DNA of 64,000 bases from Arthrobacter cavernae (GTDB taxonomy: Bacteria; Actinomycetota; Actinomycetes; Actinomycetales; Micrococcaceae), in assembly GCF_017368795.1 (NCBI RefSeq), contig NZ_JAFNLL010000017.1, positions 1 to 64,000 of the forward strand, written 5' to 3'. The translations under genes were made by a program, and so were the position numbers. Under the pieces are notes generated by a model. The model was given only the letters and a program-made list of their open reading frames with translations, did no database searches and had not been told where the DNA came from. Positions 53,050 through 61,597 of this stretch are shown piece by piece (the stretch's first letter is position 1; each line of letters starts with the position of its first letter).

Positions 53050-53115
53050 CCCAACTAGGTAGCAGTTAATGTCGTTTTGAGCCTTCATAACGACACCTAC
53101 TGCTACCTAGTTGGG
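53050..53115. repeat. 66-bp nested palindromic element
   Basis: Outer arms CCCAACTAGGTAGCAG (53050-53065) and CTGCTACCTAGTTGGG (53100-53115) pair perfectly over 16 bp; inner arms GTCGTT (53071-53076) and AACGAC (53089-53094) form a second stem. It stands 55 bp before the thiolase start. It has the look of a REP-like dispersed palindrome or a leader RNA structure. Confidence 0.7.
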
Positions 53116-53170
53116 AGGCTGGCCAGCAGCGGTGACCACAGGACTACTCAGTTGGAATCAGAGGAAACCC

Positions 53171-54400
53171 ATGAACCAGGCCTATGTGTACGACGCCGTG
53201 CGCACCCCCTTCGGCAAGTTCGGTTCCGGCCTTGCCGCCGTCCGTCCGGATGACCTCGCCGCCCACGTGGTCCGTGAAGCCGTCAGGCGCGCCCCGGCCC
53301 TGGATGTGGAACGGATCGACGAGGTGGTCTTCGGCAACGCCAACGGCGCCGGCGAGGAAAACCGCAACATCGCCCGCATGGCCACACTGCTGGCCGGACT
53401 CCCCGTGTCCATCCCGGGTACCACGGTCAACCGGCTCTGCGGCTCCTCCCTGGACGCGGCGATCATCGCGTCCCGCCAGATCAACGCCGGCGACGCCGAT
53501 CTGGTCCTGGTGGGCGGCGCCGAGTCCATGTCCCGTGCCCCGTGGGTGCTGCCGAAGACTTCCAAGCCGTACCCGGCCGGGGACATGACCCTGGCCTCCA
53601 CCACCCTGGGCTGGCGCCTGGTGAATCCGGCCATGAACAAGGACTGGACCATCTCCCTGGGCGAGGCCACCGAACGGCTGCGCGAAAAGCATGGCATCAC
53701 CCGGGAACGGCAGGACCAGTTCGCCGCCGACTCGCACAACCTTGCCGCGGCCGCTTGGGATGAAGGTTTCTACGACTCTTTGGTCTCGCCCGTGCCTGGC
53801 ACCGAGCTGGTGCGGGACGAGGGCATCCGTGCCGGTTCCACCGCCGAGAAGCTGGCCGGGCTCAAGACCGTGTTCCGCCCCGAATCCGCCGGGATTGAGG
53901 GCGGCACGGTGACGGCCGGCAACGCGTCGCCACTGTCCGACGGCGCCTCCGCGGCGTGGGTCGGTAGCGAGGCTGCCGCCGGGCTGCTCGGGCTGGAACC
54001 GCTGGCCCGCATCGCTGGCCGCGGCGCGCACGGCAACGACCCTCAGTTCTTCGGATTCGCCCCGGTGGCGGCCGCCAATAAGGCCCTCGCGAAGGCGGGC
54101 ATCGGCTGGGAGCAGGTGGGCGCCGTCGAACTTAACGAAGCGTTCGCCGCCCAGTCGCTGGCCTGCATCGACGGGTGGGGGATCGACCCGTCCATCGTGA
54201 ACCGCCACGGCGGCGCGATCGCCATGGGCCACCCGCTGGGCGCCTCCGGCACCCGCATCCTGGGCACTTTGGCCCGCAGCCTGCAGGCCTCGGGTGAGCG
54301 CTGGGGCGTCGCGGCCATCTGCATCGGCGTCGGGCAAGGGCTCGCCGTCGTCCTCGAAAACGTTTCCGCCGCCCCGTCGGCACAAGCAGTGAAGGGTTAG
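53171..54400 (+). CDS. pcaF: Beta-ketoadipyl-CoA thiolase (acetyl-CoA acyltransferase)
   Basis: A 409-residue thiolase. The active-site Cys is in TTVNRLCGSSLDAAIIA, with NGAGEENRNIAR upstream; the C-terminal NRHGGAIAMGHPLGASGTRIL and CIGVGQGLAV hold the His and second Cys. The RLCGSSLDA version and the adjoining CoA-transferase pair point to PcaF, cleaving beta-ketoadipyl-CoA to succinyl-CoA and acetyl-CoA, rather than a general acetoacetyl-CoA thiolase. ATG at 53171 follows AGAGGAA. It heads pcaF-pcaI-pcaJ. Confidence 0.88.
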   Translation: MNQAYVYDAVRTPFGKFGSGLAAVRPDDLAAHVVREAVRRAPALDVERIDEVVFGNANGAGEENRNIARMATLLAGLPVSIPGTTVNRLCGSSLDAAIIASRQINAGDADLVLVGGAESMSRAPWVLPKTSKPYPAGDMTLASTTLGWRLVNPAMNKDWTISLGEATERLREKHGITRERQDQFAADSHNLAAAAWDEGFYDSLVSPVPGTELVRDEGIRAGSTAEKLAGLKTVFRPESAGIEGGTVTAGNASPLSDGASAAWVGSEAAAGLLGLEPLARIAGRGAHGNDPQFFGFAPVAAANKALAKAGIGWEQVGAVELNEAFAAQSLACIDGWGIDPSIVNRHGGAIAMGHPLGASGTRILGTLARSLQASGERWGVAAICIGVGQGLAVVLENVSAAPSAQAVKG

Positions 54401-54403
54401 GCC

Positions 54404-55093
54404 ATGCTGAATTTCATCGACACCGTCAGTGAGGCCGTCGCCGGCATCCGCGACGGTTCCACGGTGATGATCGGCGGCTTCGGCAATGCCGGCCAGCCGT
54501 TCGAACTCATTGACGCGCTGCTGGAATCCGGCGCCACAGAGCTGACCGTGGTGAACAACAACGCCGGCCAGGGCGACCAGGGCCTCGCGCTGCTCATCAA
54601 GGAAGGGCGCGTGAAGAAGATGATCTGCTCCTTCCCGCGGCAGTCCGATTCCTGGCACTTCGACGCCAGGTACAAGGCCGGCGAGATCGAGCTGGAGCTC
54701 GTGCCGCAGGGCAACCTGGCTGAACGCATCCGCGCTGCCGGGGCCGGCATCGGCGGCTTCTTCACCCCCACCGGCTACGGCACCATGCTGGCCGAGGGCA
54801 AAGAGACCCGCATCATCGACGGCCGTGGGCAGGTTTTCGAGACCCCCATCCACGCCGACGTCGCCCTCATCAAGGCGCTGAAGGCGGACGGCGTCGGGAA
54901 CCTCGTGTACCGCAAGACCGCCCGGAACTTCGGCCCCATCATGGCGGCCGCGGCCAAGCACACCATTGTGCAGGTCTCGGAGATCGTGCCCACGGGTGCG
55001 CTGGACCCGGAGAACGTGGTCACCCCGGGAATCTACGTCAACAGCATCGTCCGCGTGGCTGACGCCCTCGGCAGCAAGGAACAGGTGGCCTGA
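54404..55093 (+). CDS. pcaI: 3-oxoadipate CoA-transferase subunit A
   Basis: A 229-residue alpha subunit of a family I CoA-transferase. GSTVMIGGFGNAGQPFELIDAL is the glycine-rich CoA-binding region, GLALLIKEGRVKKMICSFP follows, and GIGGFFTPTGYGTMLAEGKE is the family signature. It begins 3 bp after the thiolase stop and is followed after 1 bp by subunit B. With B it moves CoA from succinyl-CoA to 3-oxoadipate. Confidence 0.9.
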   Translation: MLNFIDTVSEAVAGIRDGSTVMIGGFGNAGQPFELIDALLESGATELTVVNNNAGQGDQGLALLIKEGRVKKMICSFPRQSDSWHFDARYKAGEIELELVPQGNLAERIRAAGAGIGGFFTPTGYGTMLAEGKETRIIDGRGQVFETPIHADVALIKALKADGVGNLVYRKTARNFGPIMAAAAKHTIVQVSEIVPTGALDPENVVTPGIYVNSIVRVADALGSKEQVA

Positions 55094-55094
55094 C

Positions 55095-55763
55095 ATGAGC
55101 GCCCAGAGCAACATCCAAACCAGCGACAAGCCCCTGGGCCGCGACGAGCTCGCGGAACTGGTGGCGCGCGACATCGCGCCGGGCTCGTTCGTGAACCTGG
55201 GCATCGGCCAGCCCACACTGGTCTCCAACTACCTCCGGCCGGAGCAGAACATCACGCTCCACACCGAGAACGGCATGCTCGGCATGGGCCCGGTGGCTGT
55301 GGGGGAGCAGATCGACGGCGACCTCATCAACGCCGGCAAGATCCCCGTCACGGAGCTCCCGGGCGCGTCCTACTTCCACCACGCCGACTCCTTCGCGATC
55401 ATGCGCGGCGGCCACCTGGACATCTGCGTGCTGGGCGCCTTCCAGGTCTCCGCCACGGGCGACCTCGCCAACTGGCACACGGGTGAGCCGGACGCCATCC
55501 CTGCCGTGGGTGGCGCCATGGATCTCGCAACGGGCGCCAAGGACGTGTTCGTGATGATGACGCTCCTGACGCGCGACGGCGTGTCCAAGCTCGTGGAGCA
55601 CTGCAGCTACCCGCTCACGGGCGTGGGCTGCGTGACCCGCGTGTACACGGACAAGGCGGTCTTCCTGACCGGGCCCGACGGCGTGACCGTGCGTGAGACG
55701 TTCGGCTGCACCTTCGAGGAGCTCCAGGCAATGGTGCCGCTGCCGCTGGTGGCCGCTTCCTAG
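55095..55763 (+). CDS. pcaJ: 3-oxoadipate CoA-transferase subunit B
   Basis: A 222-residue beta subunit. The catalytic glutamate lies in ITLHTENGMLGMGP (the ENG motif of family I CoA-transferases), with FVNLGIGQPTLVSNYL before and GGHLDICVLGAFQVSATGDLANW after. ATG at 55095 lies one base after the subunit A stop. The two subunits are nearly always co-encoded, as here. Confidence 0.91.
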   Translation: MSAQSNIQTSDKPLGRDELAELVARDIAPGSFVNLGIGQPTLVSNYLRPEQNITLHTENGMLGMGPVAVGEQIDGDLINAGKIPVTELPGASYFHHADSFAIMRGGHLDICVLGAFQVSATGDLANWHTGEPDAIPAVGGAMDLATGAKDVFVMMTLLTRDGVSKLVEHCSYPLTGVGCVTRVYTDKAVFLTGPDGVTVRETFGCTFEELQAMVPLPLVAAS

Positions 55764-55765
55764 CC

Positions 55766-55826
55766 GTTGTGAGGCCCGCTCTGCGTCCCTGCGCGGCGTC
55801 AAGGCACGCAGAGCGGGCCTCACAAC
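55766..55826. terminator. Long hairpin between pcaJ and the IclR gene
   Basis: A perfect 21-bp stem (55766-55786 with 55806-55826) around a 19-nt loop, starting 3 bp after the pcaJ stop. No T-run follows. Confidence 0.75.
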
Positions 55827-55847
55827 GTACCCATAGGATTGGTAATC

Positions 55848-56696
55848 ATGACTGACGAAGCATCCGCGCCCGGCAAGAGCACTGCGCCCGGCAAGAGCAC
55901 TGCGCCGCAGGCGAGTGACCAGTACGTCCAGTCACTGGCGCGGGGGCTGTCCGTGATCCGCGCCTTCGATGCCGCCAACCCCGTCATGACGCTCAGTGAG
56001 GTGGCCGCCCGCACGGACCTCACCCGGGCCACTGCCCGTCGGTTCCTGCACACGCTGGTGGAGCTGGGCTACGTCCGTACCGACGGAAAGAGCTTCGTGC
56101 TCACGGCCAAAGTGCTGCAGCTTGGCTACTCCTACCTCTCGGCGTTGTCCCTGCCGCAGCTGGCGCAGCCCCACCTCGAGGATCTGTCCCTCGCCTTGGG
56201 GGAGTCGACGTCGGCCGCCGTGCTGGACGGCACGGACATCTTCTATGTGGCCCGCGTGGCCACCCGCCGCATCATGACCATCGGCATCACCGTGGGCACG
56301 CGTTTCCCGGCCTACGCCACGTCCATGGGCCGCGTGCTGCTGGCCGGCCTGCCGCAGCCCAGGCTGGAGGAATACCTCGCGGCGGCCGAGCTGCACGCCA
56401 TCACCCCGCGTACCGTAGCCACGCGGGGCGAGCTGCTGGCCGTTCTGGACAAGGTCCGCGCGCAGGGATGGTGCCTGCTGGACCAGGAGTTGGAAGTCGG
56501 CCTCATGTCCATTGCCGCCCCGGTCTGGAACCACAACGCGGGCGACGTGGTTGCCGCCGTCAACGTGTCCCTGCAGGCACAGAGCGTCGCGGCCCAGGCG
56601 GATCCCGCGGCCTACCTGGAATCCGTCCGCAGGCACGTGGTGGAGACGGCCCGCGCCATCTCGCAGGACGTGTCCGCGAAGCACGGCGACGCGTAG
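55848..56696 (+). CDS. IclR family transcriptional regulator (PcaR-like)
   Basis: A 282-residue IclR protein. The N-terminal helix-turn-helix reads VIRAFDAANPVMTLSEVAAR and RATARRFLHTLVELGYV; the effector domain has MTIGITVGTRFPAYATSMGRVLLAGL and IAAPVWNHNAGDVVAAVNVS. It lies directly after pcaFIJ, matching PcaR regulators of beta-ketoadipate genes. ATG at 55848 is taken as start; a TTG nine bases earlier is less likely. Residues about 7-18 contain APGKST twice, from an 18-bp DNA duplication. Confidence 0.9.
   Translation: MTDEASAPGKSTAPGKSTAPQASDQYVQSLARGLSVIRAFDAANPVMTLSEVAARTDLTRATARRFLHTLVELGYVRTDGKSFVLTAKVLQLGYSYLSALSLPQLAQPHLEDLSLALGESTSAAVLDGTDIFYVARVATRRIMTIGITVGTRFPAYATSMGRVLLAGLPQPRLEEYLAAAELHAITPRTVATRGELLAVLDKVRAQGWCLLDQELEVGLMSIAAPVWNHNAGDVVAAVNVSLQAQSVAAQADPAAYLESVRRHVVETARAISQDVSAKHGDA
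55866..55901 (+). repeat. Tandem 18-bp repeat within the IclR gene
   Basis: GCGCCCGGCAAGAGCACT occurs twice in direct succession, in frame, adding one APGKST unit to the protein's flexible N-terminus. Confidence 0.85.
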
Positions 56697-56739
56697 CGCG
56701 CGACGGCGTGACGCCGGTGCCTTACGTAGAATAGGAACC

Positions 56740-57312
56740 ATGACTTCCCCCACCGTTGACACTGCTGCCCGTGCCCGCCTTCTTGAACTCATCAAAGAAC
56801 TGGCGGTCGTCCGCGGCAAGGTGATCCTTTCCAGCGGCGCCGAAGCCGACTACTACATCGACCTGCGCCGCATTACGCTGCACCACGAGGCATCCAAGCT
56901 GGTGGGCCAGGTCATGCTGTCCATGATCGACGACGCCGGCATCGCCGTTGAGTGCGCCGGCGGCCTCACCATGGGAGCCGACCCCGTCGGTACCGCCGTG
57001 ATGCATGCAGCTGCCGACGCCGGCCGTGCCGTGGACGCGTTCGTGGTCCGCAAGGCCCAGAAGTCCTACGGCATGGGCCGCCAGGTGGAAGGCCCCTCCG
57101 TTGAGGGCCGCAACGTGGTGGTCCTCGAGGACACCTCCACCACCGGCGGCTCCGCACTGACCGCCGTCGAAGGCGTCCGCAAGGCTGGCGGCAACGTGGT
57201 GGCCGTGGCCGTCATCGTGGACCGCAACACCGGTGCCAAGGAAAAGATCGAAGCCGAAACCGGCGTGCCGTACCTGTTCGCCTTCGGCAAGGACGAGCTC
57301 GGCCTCAACTAA
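56740..57312 (+). CDS. pyrE: Orotate phosphoribosyltransferase
   Basis: A 190-residue enzyme joining orotate and PRPP to form orotidine 5'-phosphate in pyrimidine synthesis. The PRPP-binding motif is VVVLEDTSTTGGSALTAVEG; VILSSGAEADYYIDLRRITLHHE and GGLTMGADPVGTAVMHAA are typical of actinobacterial PyrE. ATG at 56740 follows AGGAA. It stands alone, followed by a hairpin. Confidence 0.94.
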   Translation: MTSPTVDTAARARLLELIKELAVVRGKVILSSGAEADYYIDLRRITLHHEASKLVGQVMLSMIDDAGIAVECAGGLTMGADPVGTAVMHAAADAGRAVDAFVVRKAQKSYGMGRQVEGPSVEGRNVVVLEDTSTTGGSALTAVEGVRKAGGNVVAVAVIVDRNTGAKEKIEAETGVPYLFAFGKDELGLN

Positions 57313-57322
57313 TCGAATTTGT

Positions 57323-57369
57323 GTACAGGAAACGCCCTTAAGGGGGCATCTTAAGGGCGCTACCTGTAC
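57323..57369 (+). terminator. Nested hairpin after pyrE
   Basis: Outer GTACAGG / CCTGTAC (57323-57329 and 57363-57369) and inner GCCCTTAAG / CTTAAGGGC form a two-part stem. Confidence 0.65.
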
Positions 57370-57417
57370 TCAAACTGAAGGACTGCAAGGCCGTCGCCGC
57401 AAAGCTATGCTTGCTGC

Positions 57418-58542
57418 GTGGACGTTCAAGTAGGGAAGCTCCCGGTACTGCCGGAGGTGAACGAAAACCTCCCCCTACCGGCCCCGCCGGAACCGGAGGA
57501 CTTGGAGGATCCGGGCTCTTGGGCCCGGATCCTGCCCTTCGCTGCGCGCCTCAAAAAGACATCCCGGCGCAACTTCTTGATTACGGCTGGGGCTTCCGCT
57601 GCGCTGGCCGGGGACATGCTGTTCACCCGGCGCGTGCAGGCCGAACGCCGGGCCACCAAGATCCTCCGGGTGCCCGACCCCTTCTCCGACCTGTACTTCC
57701 CGAAGGCCAGCTGGATCCTCTTCCCCGGCTACAAAACCAGTTGGGATGAGGCACAGTGGATCCTCAACTCACTGCGTCCGGCCCTTCACCAGCGCGGCCG
57801 CCTTGCCGCCGTCGGATATTCCAACCTGGGGCTCGACGTTGACGAGATCGTCCGCGAAGTCATCCTCCACGTCCGCGAACTGGAGCTTGAGAAGCTGTAC
57901 TTCTACGGCCACAGCTTCGGCGGAATGCTCGCCACGCAAGTGGCCGCCCGCCTGCTTGAGCTGCACGGCGTGGAGACGCAGCTGATCGTCCTCGATTCCA
58001 GCCCGTACAGCCGCTACGACGTCCTGGACCAGAGCTGGTTCGACGGCGTCGTGTTCCTTTACGAGAACGGCTTCCGCATCCCCTCCGTGCTCCGCGGTAG
58101 CTACGAATTGGGGGAGCGCGTGGTCCACAAGGACGAGCGCGCGTGGCGGCAGATCCTGGACCAAAGCCTGGAGCAGCTCTCGCCGATTGCACCGTCCAGC
58201 GTGCTGATCCAGACCGAGTCGGCGTACATCTACCACTTCGATGGGCTGAGGTTCGCCGGGAAGATCGGGGGCACGCAGATGGCTTTCCTCGGCAACCCCC
58301 AGGACGGCACGGTGGATTACGTTTCCGCCCGGGAGGGCTGGACCAAGGTGTTTGCGGCCAACATGAAGTTGCCGGTCCTCAGCACAGAGGGCGCACGACC
58401 AGCGCACGCCAGCCCGCAGTGGAGCGCGGATATCTACAGGCCGTTGCTGGAACGTGTCCAGAATGAGCTGCAGCCGCTGCCGCCGACCCCCGAGGAGCCG
58501 TCGTTTAAGGAGCCGTCGGGGCGGATTATTCGCCCGGCTTAG
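57418..58542 (+). CDS. Alpha/beta hydrolase with internal twin-arginine-like motif
   Basis: A 374-residue hydrolase. After a 47-residue acidic/proline-rich leader (about residues 1-47) comes SRRNFLITAGASAALAG, which resembles a Tat signal, followed by an alpha/beta hydrolase domain with the nucleophile elbow FYGHSFGGMLATQ. The tail is Pro-rich. Starts with GTG at 57418; a TATGCT -10-like hexamer ends 6 nt before it, so the message is probably leaderless. Substrate unknown. The RR motif sits far from the N-terminus, so it may act as a membrane anchor or not be a Tat signal at all. Confidence 0.78.
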   Translation: MDVQVGKLPVLPEVNENLPLPAPPEPEDLEDPGSWARILPFAARLKKTSRRNFLITAGASAALAGDMLFTRRVQAERRATKILRVPDPFSDLYFPKASWILFPGYKTSWDEAQWILNSLRPALHQRGRLAAVGYSNLGLDVDEIVREVILHVRELELEKLYFYGHSFGGMLATQVAARLLELHGVETQLIVLDSSPYSRYDVLDQSWFDGVVFLYENGFRIPSVLRGSYELGERVVHKDERAWRQILDQSLEQLSPIAPSSVLIQTESAYIYHFDGLRFAGKIGGTQMAFLGNPQDGTVDYVSAREGWTKVFAANMKLPVLSTEGARPAHASPQWSADIYRPLLERVQNELQPLPPTPEEPSFKEPSGRIIRPA

Positions 58543-58596
58543 GTTTTTCTTCGCTGGCGAACGTTGCTTCGCGACTTCAATTGACGTTGAGGGCCG

Positions 58597-59331
58597 TTAC
58601 GCGCCGGGCCCACCCAGCGCGGAAACCTCGACGGCGGTCAGGCCCGCCTCCCGTAGGAAGCCCCGGGCGTCGCCGAATTCGCGGGCGAAGCCGGCCAGGA
58701 AGTGCCGCATGGCGGCCTCCGGGGCCTGCAGGATCATGAGGTCCGGGCTGAAGAACTGCGACGGCGTGGACGGCACGTGCAGGCGCCAGGTGTCGGCCAT
58801 GATGTGCAGCATCTCCGGCAGGTTGGCGGTGGTGGCCGTGTAGTCGGCAACCACGGCATCCGGATGCTCGCCGGCCAGGAGCAGGGCAAGCGCCGAGACC
58901 ACGCCCGTGCGGTCCTTGCCCAGCGAGCAGTGGATGAGCGTCCGCCGGCCCTGGGCCACTGGCCGCAGGGCATCCGCCACCCACTCCGGGCGCGAACGCA
59001 CCCAGCCCAGATACAGCTCACCGAGGTCCTGCGGGGTCTCGATCGACTGCAGCCCGCCGGCGGCGGTGTGCGGATCGAACGGGTTTTCCACGAGCTCGAC
59101 GGCGGCGGCCGGCACCGCGGGACCGGCGGGACCGGATGTCCCGGCGTCGCTCCCGCCGTTGGGGATCAGCCACGGAACCATGGCGCGCTCGTACTCGCTG
59201 CGCAGGTCCATGACGGTCTGGATGCCGTGCGCGGCCAGGAACCCGGCGGCGGACACGGCATCCAGGCCGAACGGCTGGCTTCCCCTGAGGATCCGGCCGC
59301 CGGCCAGGGGCCGCAGGTTCAGCACCGTCAT
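58597..59331 (-). CDS. Tyrosine-protein phosphatase family protein
   Basis: A 244-residue phosphatase of the bacterial Tyr/Ser type (LipA/PtpB-like). The active site is HCSLGKDRTG, with Cys135 and Arg141 in CX5R spacing; ILRGSQPFG near the start and TVMDLRSEYER (general DLR element) are family marks. I chose the ATG at 59331; the open frame continues upstream over the HAD gene without meaning. It begins 8 bp after the HAD hydrolase stop, so they are co-transcribed. Could act on proteins or phosphoinositides; not decidable. Confidence 0.85.
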   Translation of the reverse strand: MTVLNLRPLAGGRILRGSQPFGLDAVSAAGFLAAHGIQTVMDLRSEYERAMVPWLIPNGGSDAGTSGPAGPAVPAAAVELVENPFDPHTAAGGLQSIETPQDLGELYLGWVRSRPEWVADALRPVAQGRRTLIHCSLGKDRTGVVSALALLLAGEHPDAVVADYTATTANLPEMLHIMADTWRLHVPSTPSQFFSPDLMILQAPEAAMRHFLAGFAREFGDARGFLREAGLTAVEVSALGGPGA

Positions 59332-59339
59332 GGTGGGAC

Positions 59340-60170
59340 CTAGATCTGGCTCTTCAGATCGGCCACCGAGTCCAGGATCTGGTTCGGTCGGAACGGGAAG
59401 GAGGCAACCTCGTCCCGCTGCGTGATGCCGCTCAGGACCAGCACGGTGTGCAGTCCGGCTTCCATGCCCGCAATGATGTCCGTGTCCATGCGGTCGCCGA
59501 TCATGGCCGTGGTTTCCGAGTGGGCGTCGATCTGGTTCATGGCCGAGCGGAACATCATGGGGTTCGGCTTGCCCACGATGTAGGGCTCGCGGCCCGTTGC
59601 CTTGGTGATCATGGCGGCGATGGCGCCCGTTGCGGGGAGCGGTCCGTCCTTGGACGGGCCGGTGGCGTCCGGGTTGGTGGCGATGAAGCGGGCGCCGGCC
59701 AGGATGTGGCGCACGGCCATGGTGATCGCCTCGAAGGAGTAGGTGCGGGTTTCGCCGAGCACCACGAAGTCCGGGTCCGTGTCCGTGAGGATGAAGCCGG
59801 CCTCGTGCAGGGCAGTCGTGAGCCCCGCCTCGCCGATGGTGTAGGCGCGGTTGCCCGAATCTGAGCTTTGCACCTGGTCCTTGAGGAACTGGGCGGTGGC
59901 CAGGGCCGAGGTCCAGATGTTTTCTTCCGGAACCTCCAGGCCGGAGGCGCTGAGGCGGGCCGCGAGGTCGCGCGGGGTGTAGATGGAGTTGTTCGTCAGC
60001 ACCAGGAAGCGCTTGGAGGTATCCACCCAGCGCTGGATCAGCTCTGCGGCTCCGGGGATCGCCTGGTTCTCGTGGACCAGCACACCGTCCATGTCCGTGA
60101 GCCAGCATTCGATCTCGTGGCCATTGCGGTAGACCGATGTGGATGTGTTGGGCGTGGATTCTTCTGCCAT
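59340..60170 (-). CDS. HAD-IIA family hydrolase (NagD-like)
   Basis: A 276-residue HAD phosphatase. The nucleophile loop is WLTDMDGVLVHENQAIPGA (Asp26, Asp28), followed by FLVLTNNSIYTPRDLA (motif II Thr-Asn-Asn), the HAD-IIA cap, KPNPMMFRSAM (motif III Lys) and MIGDRMDTDIIAGMEAG (motif IV). The family acts on small sugar or nucleotide phosphates. It heads a two-gene unit with the tyrosine phosphatase family gene. Confidence 0.9.
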   Translation of the reverse strand: MAEESTPNTSTSVYRNGHEIECWLTDMDGVLVHENQAIPGAAELIQRWVDTSKRFLVLTNNSIYTPRDLAARLSASGLEVPEENIWTSALATAQFLKDQVQSSDSGNRAYTIGEAGLTTALHEAGFILTDTDPDFVVLGETRTYSFEAITMAVRHILAGARFIATNPDATGPSKDGPLPATGAIAAMITKATGREPYIVGKPNPMMFRSAMNQIDAHSETTAMIGDRMDTDIIAGMEAGLHTVLVLSGITQRDEVASFPFRPNQILDSVADLKSQI

Positions 60171-60334
60171 GTTTGCCTCCAGCTAGGGTTGCTCGTGCAC
60201 TGCCTCCCAGTCTTTCATTTTTCAGGCTGCTAAACATCCCGATGGTCATTGGTGTCTTTCGCTCCATTCCCCGGTGCCGCGACCATCTGCACGGCGACAC
60301 GGCACGTTTGGCAGGTGGAGGCTGGCGTCTCACT

Positions 60335-60349
60335 ATGCACTGAGTGTAT
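60335..60349. promoter_or_regulatory. Candidate PadR operator
   Basis: ATGCACTGAGTGTAT, a dyad of the form ATNCACT-N-AGTGNAT, overlaps the start of a TATAGA -10-like hexamer (60347-60352) just before the padR GTG. It suits autorepression by PadR. Confidence 0.4.
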
Positions 60350-60359
60350 AGATATAGGT

Positions 60360-60887
60360 GTGAACAACTCCCTCACCCTGCTGGGCCTCCTGAGCCGCGG
60401 GCCGAGCTACGGCTACGACCTCAAGCACTCCTATGACCGCTACTTCGGAGCCGGAAAGGCCTTGGCCTTCGGGCAGGTGTATTCCACCCTGGCCCGGATG
60501 GTCCGTGATGAGCTGATCCGGGCCCTGGGGGAGGAGACCGGCGGTGGTCCGGACCGGAAGAAGTACGAGATCACCGTTGCCGGCCAGGACAGGGTGCGCG
60601 CGTGGCTGTTCACTCCCGATGTGCCCTCTGAGTCCCTGCAGAGCGAGCTGTTCGCCAAGACCGTGATCGCCCTGCTGCTCGACGACGACGCCGAGCGGCT
60701 GCTCGATGTGCAGCGCAGCGAACACATGGCCCGCATGCGTGAACTGACCCGGCTCAAGCGCGATGCCGGGCTGTTGCAAGTGTTGATGTGCGATCACGGC
60801 CTGTTCCACATCGAAGCGGACCTGCGCTGGATCGACCTCACCGGCGCCCGCCTGACCCAACTCAAGAAGGAGCTCCAGAGCGCATGA
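60360..60887 (+). CDS. PadR family transcriptional regulator
   Basis: A 175-residue PadR repressor: winged helix at the N-terminus (NSLTLLGLLSRGPSYGYDLKHS, GQVYSTLARMVRDELI, KKYEITVAGQDRVRAW) and a C-terminal helical dimer domain. I chose the GTG at 60360; the TATAGA hexamer ends 8 nt before it, so it is probably leaderless. It overlaps the ABC ATPase gene by 4 bp, so it almost certainly controls this transporter operon in response to a compound the transporter handles. Confidence 0.88.
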   Translation: MNNSLTLLGLLSRGPSYGYDLKHSYDRYFGAGKALAFGQVYSTLARMVRDELIRALGEETGGGPDRKKYEITVAGQDRVRAWLFTPDVPSESLQSELFAKTVIALLLDDDAERLLDVQRSEHMARMRELTRLKRDAGLLQVLMCDHGLFHIEADLRWIDLTGARLTQLKKELQSA

Positions 60888-61597
60888 GCACCAATGACAC
60901 CGCTGCACCCATCCTCAGTGCCCGCGGCCTGCACCACTCCTTCGGGCAGACCGAGGCATTGCGGGGCATCGACCTCGACGTCCACGCAGGGGAAGTACTC
61001 GCCGTCATGGGCCCGTCCGGATCCGGCAAGTCCACGCTGCTGCACTGCCTCGCCGGTGTTCTTGTCCCCGACGGCGGTTCGGTGACCTACCGTCCCGCCG
61101 GGCGGTCTGCGGTGGAGACCAGTGCCCTCGGGGAACCGGAACGGGCCCGGCTGCGGCTGAGCGATTTCGGGTTCGTCTTTCAGTTCGGCCAGCTGCTGCC
61201 GGAGCTCACCGCGGCGGACAACGTCAGCATCCCGCTGCTCCTGGCCGGGACCCGGCGCCCGGAGGCGCTCCGCCGGTCGAGGGATCTGCTGGAACGACTG
61301 GGTCTTGACGGACTCGGCGCCAAGCTGCCCGGTGAACTGTCCGGAGGCCAGGCCCAGCGCGTCGCCGTTGCCCGGGCGCTGGTGACGTCCCCTGCCGTGT
61401 TGTTCGCCGATGAACCCACTGGCTCGCTGGATTCCCTCGCATCAGAGAATGTGCTGACTCTTATGCTCGAGCTTGTCCGCGAAGCCGGCACAACCGTGGT
61501 GATGATCACCCACGATGCCCGCACCGCCGCGTATGCGGACCGGGAAGTCATCGTGCGCGACGGCGCAATCGGCGCCGGCTACCGGGTGTCCGCGTGA
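60884..61597 (+). CDS. ABC transporter ATP-binding protein (LolD/MacB type)
   Basis: A 237-residue ATPase. Walker A VMGPSGSGKSTLLHCLAG, Q-loop FVFQFGQLLPELTAADN, signature LSGGQAQRVAVARALV, Walker B VLFADEPTGSLDS. The EPTGSLD form is typical of ATPases paired with FtsX-like permeases. It overlaps padR upstream and the permease downstream (GTGA), forming a three-gene coupled unit. Confidence 0.93.
   Translation: MSTNDTAAPILSARGLHHSFGQTEALRGIDLDVHAGEVLAVMGPSGSGKSTLLHCLAGVLVPDGGSVTYRPAGRSAVETSALGEPERARLRLSDFGFVFQFGQLLPELTAADNVSIPLLLAGTRRPEALRRSRDLLERLGLDGLGAKLPGELSGGQAQRVAVARALVTSPAVLFADEPTGSLDSLASENVLTLMLELVREAGTTVVMITHDARTAAYADREVIVRDGAIGAGYRVSA

Noticed and set aside
53144..55228. A 694-codon open frame on the minus strand over the thiolase and CoA-transferase genes
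   Set aside because: It is the antisense shadow of two clear enzymes in GC-rich DNA; its peptide has no motif and no ribosome binding site.
59332..60333. N-terminal extension of the tyrosine phosphatase frame to 578 residues
   Set aside because: The added part lies over the HAD hydrolase in another frame and has no homology; the ATG at 59331 fits the family.
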